17,547 nt of DNA from contig DATKDU010000460.1 of NCBI GenBank assembly GCA_035512595.1, positions 1 to 17,547 of the forward strand. Direction: 5' to 3'. Under the pieces are notes generated by a model. The model saw only the letters and a list, made by a program, of their open reading frames with translations. It had not been told where the DNA came from and made no database searches. This document shows, piece by piece, positions 1-7,000 of this stretch. The stretch comes from DATKDU01 sp035512595. GTDB taxonomy: Bacteria > Planctomycetota > Planctomycetia > Pirellulales > Pirellulaceae. The position numbers were made by a program, and so were the translations under genes. Every line of letters starts with the position of its first letter. Position 1 is the stretch's first letter.

Positions 1-1
1 C

Positions 2-67
2 GACGAAGACAAGGACAACCTGACCAACTTCAGCGAGGGGCGGCGGCTGGAAGATCATATTCCCTAA
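2..67 (+). CDS. C-terminal end of an upstream protein (partial), Ca-binding-like tail
   Basis: An open frame runs in from the left edge and ends at TAA (65-67). The 21 visible residues begin DEDKDNLTNFSEG. This resembles the acidic calcium loops (DxDxDxLxNxxE) of thrombospondin type 3 and dockerin-like tails, which are common at the ends of secreted planctomycete proteins. The rest of the gene is outside the window, so its function cannot be given. It has the same direction as the prepilin operon, but 299 bases of repeats separate them, so co-transcription is uncertain. Confidence 0.6.
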   Translation, partial: DEDKDNLTNFSEGRRLEDHIP

Positions 68-98
68 AGGCGATTCGGGGGCGTCCTCCCGGCGAGCG

Positions 99-114
99 GG
101 GGGCGTCAGCCCCC
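99..114. repeat. GGGGGC-GTCA-GCCCCC hairpin repeat
   Basis: The left arm (99-104) and right arm (109-114) pair perfectly over 6 bp around a GTCA loop. It lies 31 bases after the upstream stop codon, so it could act as a terminator, but no U-tract follows. From memory, the surrounding sequence resembles an abundant palindromic repeat of planctomycete genomes; I have not verified this. Confidence 0.5.
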
Positions 115-133
115 TGATGGCCAACGAGCATCC

Positions 134-153
134 CCACCGACCCTGGTCGGTGG
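134..153. repeat. 20-bp palindrome CCACCGACC-CT-GGTCGGTGG, copy 1
   Basis: Two 9-bp arms pair perfectly around a CT loop. The 20-mer is the exact reverse complement of the element at 272-291, so the window carries two inverted copies of one repeat. Confidence 0.75.
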
Positions 154-195
154 ATCAACGACTGACGGGCTAGCAGCGAACGCCGAAAAAAACCG

Positions 196-232
196 TCTCT
201 TCCTGCCGACGCGAAGCGTCGGCAGGAAGAGA
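196..232. repeat. 17-bp perfect hairpin with GCGAAGC tip
   Basis: The left arm (196-212) and right arm (216-232) pair over 17 bp around the trinucleotide loop GAA. The tip reads GCGAAGC, a heptamer known to form an exceptionally stable DNA mini-hairpin. The element lies almost midway between the two inverted 20-bp palindromes. It could be a terminator, an IS-related REP-like element or a structural element; no function is shown. Confidence 0.75.
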
Positions 233-271
233 GGGGACAGGCGGATTCGCTTTAGCCACCCAATCATGTTT

Positions 272-291
272 CCACCGACCAGGGTCGGTGG
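272..291. repeat. 20-bp palindrome CCACCGACC-AG-GGTCGGTGG, copy 2 (inverted)
   Basis: The arms at 272-280 and 283-291 pair perfectly. It is the reverse complement of the copy at 134-153. Confidence 0.75.
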
Positions 292-366
292 TGTACATCC
301 ATCCAACATTTTTCCGAGAACCATGGCCAGGGGCAACTTGGCCAATCACGGGGAGGGGGAAATTGC

Positions 367-1410
367 ATGAACGCCATCGCAACTTCCGCTCGATGGGCGC
401 GGACGCGACGCGGGCCTCACCGCTGCGCGGTCACGCTCATCGAGCTCCTCTTCGTGATGATGATCCTCGGCATTCTGGTCGCCCTCTCGCTGGGCGTCCT
501 GGCCGGGGCCGCCGCCCAGGCCCGCGTCGAGCGGACCCGGGCCATCATCACCAAGCTCGATCAGTTGATCATGGACAAATGGACCAGCTATGAGACTCGA
601 GCGGTTCGTGTAAGGATTCCGGCGGGTACGACTCCGACGGTGGCGGCTTCCTATCGCCTGTGGGCGATGCGCGAGCTCATGCGAATGGAAATGCCAAACA
701 AGAAGGAAGACGTGCTATTTGGCAGGCAGTCGCAAGTGAACAACAATTACGTATTACAGGCGAACCCGGCGGTTTGGAACCATTATCGCAGGAAGGCGTA
801 TGGCATTTATGGCACCACGCCAGCGGCAGACCCAAACCTTGCGGGCTGGACGACCGAGAATGAGGGTGCCGAGTGCTTGTACTTGATACTGTCAGGAATG
901 CGAGATGGCGAAGACTCTGCGCTGAGTTTTTTCAGTCCATCCGAAATCGGCGATATGGATGGCGATGGAATGTTAGAGATCCTCGATGCGTGGGGAAATC
1001 CCATTTGGTTTACGCGGTGGGCACCCGGATACCGGGACGATATTGACCCATATGTCACCCCATATCTCGGACCCCGCCCCGTAACACCTCAGAATGGTAC
1101 GATCCCGGATCCGTTTGACCCAACTGGAGTGGACCGCCGAACCCTATCGGACAATAGCGTTTTCACCGGTATGTACCTCAAGCCCCTAATACACTCGTTT
1201 GGTCCAGACAAATTGAGCAGTTTGCTCCTACCGTCGACTTCTAGCCCTCCCGATCCGTCGGGAATCAATGACCCCTATGCCAATATTGACTCGCCATTTC
1301 CTGCGGGCAACCCCAATCTGTTCTCGGGTTGTTACGGCGCTCCCAAGGACACTGGCCGATCACCTGCATACTCCGACAACATCACCAACCACAACTTCGC
1401 GGAGCAATAA
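367..1410 (+). CDS. Prepilin-like protein, GspG-type pseudopilin
   Basis: This 347-residue protein carries a class III (prepilin) N-terminus: a 21-residue basic leader, then VTLIELLFVMMILGILVALS, with the conserved Glu at +5 and a long hydrophobic helix. Prepilin peptidase should cut before V22, although the -1 residue is Ala rather than the usual Gly. Further on, DMDGDGMLE (about residue 196) looks like an acidic calcium loop, and DAWGNPIWF (207-215) matches the D-x-WGNP-Y/W signature near the C-terminus of GspG major pseudopilins. About 130 residues follow that motif, so it is longer than typical GspG (about 140 residues in all). The start is set by a GGAGGGGGA Shine-Dalgarno shortly before the ATG. 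It leads a four-gene pseudopilin operon, with the next start three bases beyond its stop. Pseudopilin family is secure; the GspG assignment is less so. Confidence 0.85.
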   Translation: MNAIATSARWARTRRGPHRCAVTLIELLFVMMILGILVALSLGVLAGAAAQARVERTRAIITKLDQLIMDKWTSYETRAVRVRIPAGTTPTVAASYRLWAMRELMRMEMPNKKEDVLFGRQSQVNNNYVLQANPAVWNHYRRKAYGIYGTTPAADPNLAGWTTENEGAECLYLILSGMRDGEDSALSFFSPSEIGDMDGDGMLEILDAWGNPIWFTRWAPGYRDDIDPYVTPYLGPRPVTPQNGTIPDPFDPTGVDRRTLSDNSVFTGMYLKPLIHSFGPDKLSSLLLPSTSSPPDPSGINDPYANIDSPFPAGNPNLFSGCYGAPKDTGRSPAYSDNITNHNFAEQ

Positions 1411-1413
1411 TCG

Positions 1414-2538
1414 ATGATGTCTCGGAGAACGTCTGACGGCCAAAATGGGCCGCTCGCTCCGCGAGTGGCTGGACAGGTTGAAAACCTGTCCTACGCCGGC
1501 AACCGCCCCGCATTCACCCTCGTGGAATTGATGGTTGTCGTGGTCATCGCCATCATCCTCATGGCGGTCACGCTGCCCTCCGTGAAGTACTCCCTGGAGG
1601 AAGGGAAGCTCCGCGAAGGGGCTCGGCAATTCAACGCCTACTTCGCCGTCGCCAAGGCCCGCGCCACCACCACCGGCCGCCCCGCCGGCGTGTGGCTGGA
1701 ATTGGAGCAAATTGGCGATCCAAACGCGGCACTCGGCAGTCAACTCTACCAATGCTCGCAGCTCTATTTGGCCGAAGTGCCGGCCACTTACGGGGGCGAT
1801 ACGCTCGATGCTCGCTGCATCGTGACGGGAACGGCGGTACCCTACGCGCTAAACTTCCAAAACAATTGCGCCGCCAGCCTTCAGAACCTGGTGACTGTGG
1901 ATGGCGAAATGTTTTTCATTCGTTTCGACTACAAGGGTCACTATTTCCGCGCCCAGCGCAACAACGCCAACAGTTACTCAATTATCGACACCGCCCGCGT
2001 CCCGCCGACTGCAAACACTGCCGGATACGCATTTCAAATCTTCCGCCAGCCGGCTCGCATCGGCCAGCCGCTGGAACTGCCGCAGGGGATTGTGATCGAT
2101 CCCAATTACAGCGGCGCCAGCCCGACTGGATTCCAGTTCGAGGCGGCAAAGCGGCAAATCCTCGTGATGTTTTCACCGGCGGGGGGCGTTGCGTCCGTCG
2201 CATACACCGAGCAATACAGCGGAAACAACAACACTGTCGAAATTCCCGGCACCAGCAAAATTCACTTTCTCGTCGGCAAGACGGAGAAGATGTTCCGCCC
2301 CTGGGACACCACGGCGTCTACTTTGATGGACCACAACATCTCTGACGGAACGAATCTTTGGGTCACAATCAACCGTCGTAACGGGTCGGTCGGGACCGTG
2401 GAAAACGTGCCGAGCTTCAATCCGCAAGACTACAATCCGCAGCAAAACTTCCCGCCGACGAATCCTCAGGAGCGGCAAGCGTTCCTGCAGATGGCCCGCC
2501 AGTTCGCCACCGGCGGCGAAGTGAAGGGAGGGCAGTGA
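1414..2538 (+). CDS. Prepilin-like protein, GspH/FimT-type minor pseudopilin
   Basis: This 374-residue protein has a 33-residue leader, then FTLVELMVVVVIAIILMAVTLP with Glu at +5, the classic prepilin motif and transmembrane helix. The segment after the helix (LREGARQFNAYFAVAKARATTTGRPAGVWLEL) follows the GspH/FimT pattern, in which a helix rich in small residues carries A-R-x-x-A and then a beta strand. Cleavage would fall between A33 and F34, so -1 is Ala, not Gly. The leader is unusually long, and about ten of its codons (1471-1494) are a palindromic repeat GGACAGGTT-GAA-AACCTGTCC that also occurs twice at 9580-9633. The start is ATG 1414 (a tandem ATGATG) with GGAG upstream. Its stop sits just before the next gene's start. 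It is probably a minor tip-type pseudopilin of the same machine as its neighbours. Confidence 0.85.
   Translation: MMSRRTSDGQNGPLAPRVAGQVENLSYAGNRPAFTLVELMVVVVIAIILMAVTLPSVKYSLEEGKLREGARQFNAYFAVAKARATTTGRPAGVWLELEQIGDPNAALGSQLYQCSQLYLAEVPATYGGDTLDARCIVTGTAVPYALNFQNNCAASLQNLVTVDGEMFFIRFDYKGHYFRAQRNNANSYSIIDTARVPPTANTAGYAFQIFRQPARIGQPLELPQGIVIDPNYSGASPTGFQFEAAKRQILVMFSPAGGVASVAYTEQYSGNNNTVEIPGTSKIHFLVGKTEKMFRPWDTTASTLMDHNISDGTNLWVTINRRNGSVGTVENVPSFNPQDYNPQQNFPPTNPQERQAFLQMARQFATGGEVKGGQ
1471..1494. repeat. Palindromic repeat GGACAGGTT..AACCTGTCC inside a prepilin leader
   Basis: The arms at 1471-1479 and 1483-1491 pair perfectly over 9 bp around GAA, followed by TAC. The same arms and TAC tail recur at 9580-9603 and 9612-9636. 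Here the repeat is translated in frame, giving part of the peptide GQVENLSYAG of the GspH-like leader. Confidence 0.8.
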
Positions 2539-2540
2539 GA

Positions 2541-3875
2541 ATGTCCAAAATCCAAAGTCCAATGTCCAAAGTCAGGGGCCAGGGGTCAGGGGTCAGGAAC
2601 CAGGAGGCAGGAGCCAGGAGGCAGTGCGTGTTGAAATATAGGACTAGAGACCTTGGACTTTGGACTTTGGACTTTGGACCTCGACGAAGTCGAGCCGGCG
2701 TGACCCTGCTGGAGGTGCTGTTCGCGATCATGGTCGCCGCGGTCGGCCTCTTGGGGGCGATTGCCGTCTTCCCCGTCGCCCTCTCCCAGGCCCGCAAGGG
2801 GCTGATTGCGGACGTGACGGCAGTTGCCGGTGAGTCGGCAATCGCCACGTTTCAAGCCGAGGGAATGAACCAGCGGGCCAGGTGGATCGCGTGGCCTAAT
2901 AACACGCAAGCCTTTGTACCACCGAATTTTCAGTCGTCGTCGAACACAACTTACTTCGGCTACGCCTTTTGCATCGACCCGATGCTCTTCTCCCACAGTG
3001 CGGACGACGATCCCGGCAATGCCGCCGTGTGGTCGTTCTTTCCCGCGGTGCCGAGTGCCGCCGCCCCCAATACGCGGATGAGGCGGCTGACGCTGCACAA
3101 CGGCAATTTCAATCTCCCGAACGATCCGGCCGCTTCGATGAGCATCGTGCAGGCAGACAAGGTGTTTCGGATTGAGGACGCATTGTTGTACGAACGGCCG
3201 TCGGACAACACGCTGCCGGCGGCGCAGTTATTCACAACCATCAACGACAACGGCACGCTGCGGCCCGCCCGCCGGCAAGAGGAAGGGCGGCTGACCTGGT
3301 TTGCCACCCTGGTGCCCAAGATCGACCGGCTGCAATTGGCCGATGGCAACGGCATAGCGCGGCTCGGCGAAGAGTACGTCCTGTCCGTCGTCGTCTGCCA
3401 CAACCGCCCAAACGGCGAAGGCTTGCACGTCAACGACGACCCAGCCAATCCGGAACATCCGTGGAATGAGTGGACCGCAAAGATTCTCGCCACCGACTTC
3501 CACAGCGACGGCATTGGCGGCGGCGAAGTGACCATCACGACGAACGATCAGGGGATTGGCGCCCCGTTCAACAAGGAAGAGTACCTCAACTTGCGAAGCG
3601 GTCAGTGGATCATGCTCGGTCGTACGCTTCCAGGCGGAAACAATCAGGCGAGGCCAATTCAGCACTTTCAGTGGTATCGGGTATCTGACACTGACGAGAC
3701 CATATCGCTTGCGAACGGCCGCTGGTCGCAGGATGTGTCGCTGATCGGGCCGGATTGGCCGGCCGACGTGCAAGCGCCAGCAGGCACGAACGAGGAATGC
3801 GACGTGATCATCATGCCGACGGTGGTCCACGTCTACGAGCGGACGATCAAGATCGAGACAGGGGCGTTGCAGTAA
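2541..3875 (+). CDS. Prepilin-like protein, PilV/GspI-type minor pseudopilin
   Basis: The prepilin motif is VTLLEVLFAIMVAAVGLLGA, with Glu at +5, after a Gly at -1 (cleavage G53-V54 if started at 2541). The TLLEVLFAI-hydrophobic-G-LL pattern is typical of PilV and GspI proteins. The frame is also open from GTG 2535, overlapping the previous stop. I prefer ATG 2541 because GGGAGGG lies eight bases upstream, whereas it is too close to 2535. A third option is GTG 2628, preceded by AGGAGG six bases upstream, which gives a 24-residue leader. With the 2541 start the leader is 53 residues, nearly all of it heptanucleotide repeat DNA. The body (about 390 residues) has no motif I recognise. The gene overlaps the translational context of the one before it. 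A heptad repeat array begins directly after its TAA. Confidence 0.82.
   Translation: MSKIQSPMSKVRGQGSGVRNQEAGARRQCVLKYRTRDLGLWTLDFGPRRSRAGVTLLEVLFAIMVAAVGLLGAIAVFPVALSQARKGLIADVTAVAGESAIATFQAEGMNQRARWIAWPNNTQAFVPPNFQSSSNTTYFGYAFCIDPMLFSHSADDDPGNAAVWSFFPAVPSAAAPNTRMRRLTLHNGNFNLPNDPAASMSIVQADKVFRIEDALLYERPSDNTLPAAQLFTTINDNGTLRPARRQEEGRLTWFATLVPKIDRLQLADGNGIARLGEEYVLSVVVCHNRPNGEGLHVNDDPANPEHPWNEWTAKILATDFHSDGIGGGEVTITTNDQGIGAPFNKEEYLNLRSGQWIMLGRTLPGGNNQARPIQHFQWYRVSDTDETISLANGRWSQDVSLIGPDWPADVQAPAGTNEECDVIIMPTVVHVYERTIKIETGALQ
2543..2679. repeat. Heptanucleotide repeat region (GTCCAAA, CAGGGGN and TTTGGAC units)
   Basis: There are four degenerate GTCCAAA units at 2543-2570, then eight 7-base units beginning CAG (CAGGGGC, CAGGGGT, CAGGAAC, CAGGAGG and variants) from 2573 to 2628. 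After a short gap come four tandem units on the opposite strand sense (CTTGGAC then three TTTGGAC) at 2652-2679. The first and last blocks are mutually inverted and could pair. The whole tract lies within the translated leader of the PilV-like gene. GTCCAAA-type heptads recur at 3876-3910 and 9392-9426. Heptanucleotide STRR arrays are known from cyanobacteria; these have a different sequence. Confidence 0.85.
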
Positions 3876-3910
3876 GTAGTCCAAAGTCCCGAGTCCAAAG
3901 TCCAAAGTCG
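3876..3910. repeat. Heptad array (AAAGTCC type), copy A, abutting a stop codon
   Basis: Five 7-base units run GTAGTCC, AAAGTCC, CGAGTCC, AAAGTCC, AAAGTCG. The array begins at the base after the TAA of the PilV-like gene. The first 33 bases are identical to the array at 9392-9426. Confidence 0.85.
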
Positions 3911-3921
3911 GGGAACAGAGA

Positions 3922-4001
3922 CCACAAGCCTGAAGCGCCAGCGAAGGAAGGCCCGTTTTGCGAGTGGTGAGATTTCCTTCGCTGGCGCTTCAGGCTTGTG
4001 G
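3922..4001. repeat. 28-bp perfect inverted repeat, 80-nt hairpin element, copy A
   Basis: The left arm (3922-3949) and right arm (3974-4001) are perfect reverse complements over 28 bp with a 24-base loop. The loop core CGTTTTGCGAGTGG is nearly the same in copy B (9436-9508). It lies between the PilV-like gene and the GspK-like gene. A stem this strong could attenuate transcription or protect the upstream RNA, but there is no U-run after it. It also fits a MITE- or REP-like mobile repeat. Confidence 0.85.
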
Positions 4002-4049
4002 ATGTGAACAGATCAAGGCATTCGCGCTCTCCACGAGCGGAGAACTATC

Positions 4050-7000
4050 ATGAACCAGCGAAACAACCACCGCCGCGGCGAACAGAAAAAAGGGGTGGTG
4101 CTGCTGATCGTCGTCACCCTGCTGACGCTGTTTTTGATGATCGGCATCACGCTCTCGCTGCTGGCCAGCAGCTACCGCGGCGCCAGCGAGCAAATCCGTT
4201 CCGCCGGCACCTACGGCGATTTGGCCGAACGAGAAATGGACCTGGCCCTCAGCCAGCTCCTGTTTGGCTCATCCACGCTCAATGCCGTCTCGCCGCACAA
4301 TCTGCTGGCGGATTTGTATGGACACGATTCGATCAAGGGAACGGTGCAGGGTAACCCCGCCAGTTGGAACAGCGGCCAGATCCTGGTCGTGAACGTGAAT
4401 TTCACCACCACGGCGGAACAATCGCCGAACTACTACTGCGGCCGCGTCTTCACGTTCATCAGCGGCCAGGCCCGCGGCATTTCCAGCCGCGTCCTGGCGT
4501 ACAACGTCAGCGGCGGCACCTATTCGCTGGCGATCGAGGTCCCCGAGAGCGACCTGCCGGTGGCCGTCAACGTGAACAACGGGGACGAATTCATCATCAA
4601 CGGCGGCCCGTTCAACGGCACCGGAGCGGGGTACGTCAACTTCGACATCAACGGCAATCCCAGCTACAACCTCGACGCGACGGCCAACTTCAACAATCTG
4701 AGCACCGCCACGTCCCCGCTGCCCCTTCCCGTCGCCCTCATGCCCAACTACTACGGCTATCCGCAGGGAGCGGTGACGACTGCCATCGATCTCGGGGGCC
4801 TTGATGAGAACTACGACGCGCCCGACTACCAGAACATGTTCCTGGCGATGATCCCCCCCAGCCTGGGACAGGGAACGGGGCAGAACAATCGGGGCGAGAT
4901 CGTCCTCTTGCCATCGTTCCATCGCCCCGACCTGGTGCAGATGTGGTTCAACTTCCTGATGAACGATCCGGGGATTCTTGGCAATTCGACGGCCAACGCT
5001 CTTCACAAGCGCCAAGTCATTTTGAATCCCTACGGTCCGGACGGCATTCGTGGAACCGGCGACGACGAAAACAATGTCTCCTTCGCGGATTTCTCGCTCC
5101 CGCAGCGCGACGCACTGGTCCAGCTCAAGCGGTCGCTGATTTTACGTCCGCTCAAAGAAGACCACCCGAACTTCACCGGCGGCAATCCGGCCTTCGAGCC
5201 CGATCTGCTGACCAACACCGAAAACACGATCAATCTCGGCACCGGCAATGCCCCCGCCCCTTACGACGTGGATAACGACGGCGACGGCATTGCCGACAGC
5301 ATTTGGATCGATCCCGGGCTGCCAATCGTCACCAGCCGCGACGGCCGCAAGTACAAGCGGCTGGTCGCCTACCTCGTTCAGGATCTCGACGGGCGGATCA
5401 ACCTCAACGCCCACGGCAGCATGGCCCCGGTGCTGATCGCGGCGGCCCAGGCCAGCCAACCGATCACCGGTTATGAATTTGCCGGCCAGATGCCCGGCGC
5501 GAGCACCGTCACGCTGCCGCGGGGACTCGGTCACGGCCCGGCGGAGGTCGATTTCCGCCACATCTTCAATAACCAGAACAACGTCTATCAATCGCTGTTC
5601 ATCGGCAACACGGCGGCGGGAATCCCCGGCCGCTATGGCTTCGACGGCGGCAATCCTCTAGCCGGCGTCCCCAACACGGACGATACGCTGAGCGCGGCCA
5701 AGAGCATCGGCATGCCGCAGAATCATCTGACTACGCGCTCATCGTATACGTCGCCGCCCGACGTGTGGGGGCGCGGGGCGATGGCCCTGGACTATTACGG
5801 AATGCCGCTGTGGGTGGACACCACGGGGGTCGGATCGGCGGAAAGGGTGGATGACCCCTACGAGATGCATGTGGACTATCGGCGGGCCGCGGCCGATGCG
5901 CCGTTTACGCCCGCGGAGCTCGAGCAGCTCCTGCGGTATCACGATCCGGGAGCGACCGGTCTCTACTCGCGGCTGCTGGCCAATCCGCTGACGCGGCAGT
6001 TTTTGGGCGCTTCCAGCCCCGGCTCGATCGGCGCCGACAACCGCTTGCGGGCGCTGCTGACGACGATGGGCTCGCACATTCCGGCGCCACCGGTGGGAAT
6101 TCCGAAGGAATTGCGGCAGTCGTTTTATCAAAATCGCCTGCAAAACTCGCAGTATGCCGCTCAAAACTGGCCGGCTTCGACGTCGCTGATCGATTTGTAC
6201 CGTTACCGCCTGACCGTAGGGGGTGCCGCGGACGTCGAATTGGAGCTCCGCAAGATCGTGCCGTTTGAGATTCGCCACGGCCAGCTTCTGAACATCAATC
6301 GCGAGTTTGGCAACGGCGTTCACGACGGTACGACAACGGTCAATGGCGCTACGCTGCCGCTGCCGGAGGACATCTACGGCGTGGTCGATGATCCGGGCGA
6401 GTCGTATCGCAACCTCGATCCGATGAACGGACCGAACTACGAGCCGCGGGAGAAGATCTGGCCCGGCACTGGCCCTGGCTCATGGTTATTCAGCTTCGAG
6501 CACGAGAACGACCTGCGCGGGCCGATTCCGCTTGTCCCCGGTTACCCGCCGTACGATCCAGGGGCCATGCCGCCGCAGTACGTCGCCTATCCCGACGTGC
6601 GGCAGATCATGGCCCGGCACTTGTACTGCCTGGGAATGCTGCTGCGGGATCAAACGCAGGAACTAGACACCGATGGCGACGGTATGCCCAACACGCCGCA
6701 GGAAACGGCCCGGATGATCGCGCAGTGGGCGGTGAATGCGGTCGATTTCCGCGACGCCGATTCGATCTGCACGGGGTTTGAATACGACGAGAATCCGTGG
6801 AACGGCTGGGACGTGGACGGCCGGCTGGACACTGCCGACGTGGACTTGTCGGGCAATCCCGTCCCGCGCGGGGTCGTGTGGGGTATCGAGCGTCCGGAGC
6901 TGCTGATCACGGAAGCCTTCGCCGCTCACGGCCGGCGGACGGAGGACCTGACAAATGAGACGGCGGACCCGGGAGAAACGGCCGCGGACGTTGCCGGCGG

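Larger units (their letters stand above)
68..366. other. Intergenic spacer built of inverted repeats
   Basis: I find no convincing gene in these 299 bases. They hold four hairpin-forming elements, listed separately: a GGGGGC/GCCCCC hairpin, two oppositely oriented copies of a 20-bp palindrome, and a 17-bp-stem hairpin between them. Short open frames here are low in quality and run through the palindromes. I saw no confident promoter, but a purine-rich Shine-Dalgarno stretch precedes the ATG at 367. Confidence 0.6.

Noticed and set aside
106..382. Small minus-strand open frames in the first spacer
   Set aside because: They run through palindromic repeats and have no independent support.
2543..2679. 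CRISPR array
   Set aside because: The units are 7 bases, contiguous and lack unique spacers; no cas genes are present.
4269..5591. Minus-strand open frames of 149 and 248 residues inside the GspK-like gene
   Set aside because: They are Val/Arg/Asp-rich shadows of the long coding frame, without ribosome sites or recognisable motifs.
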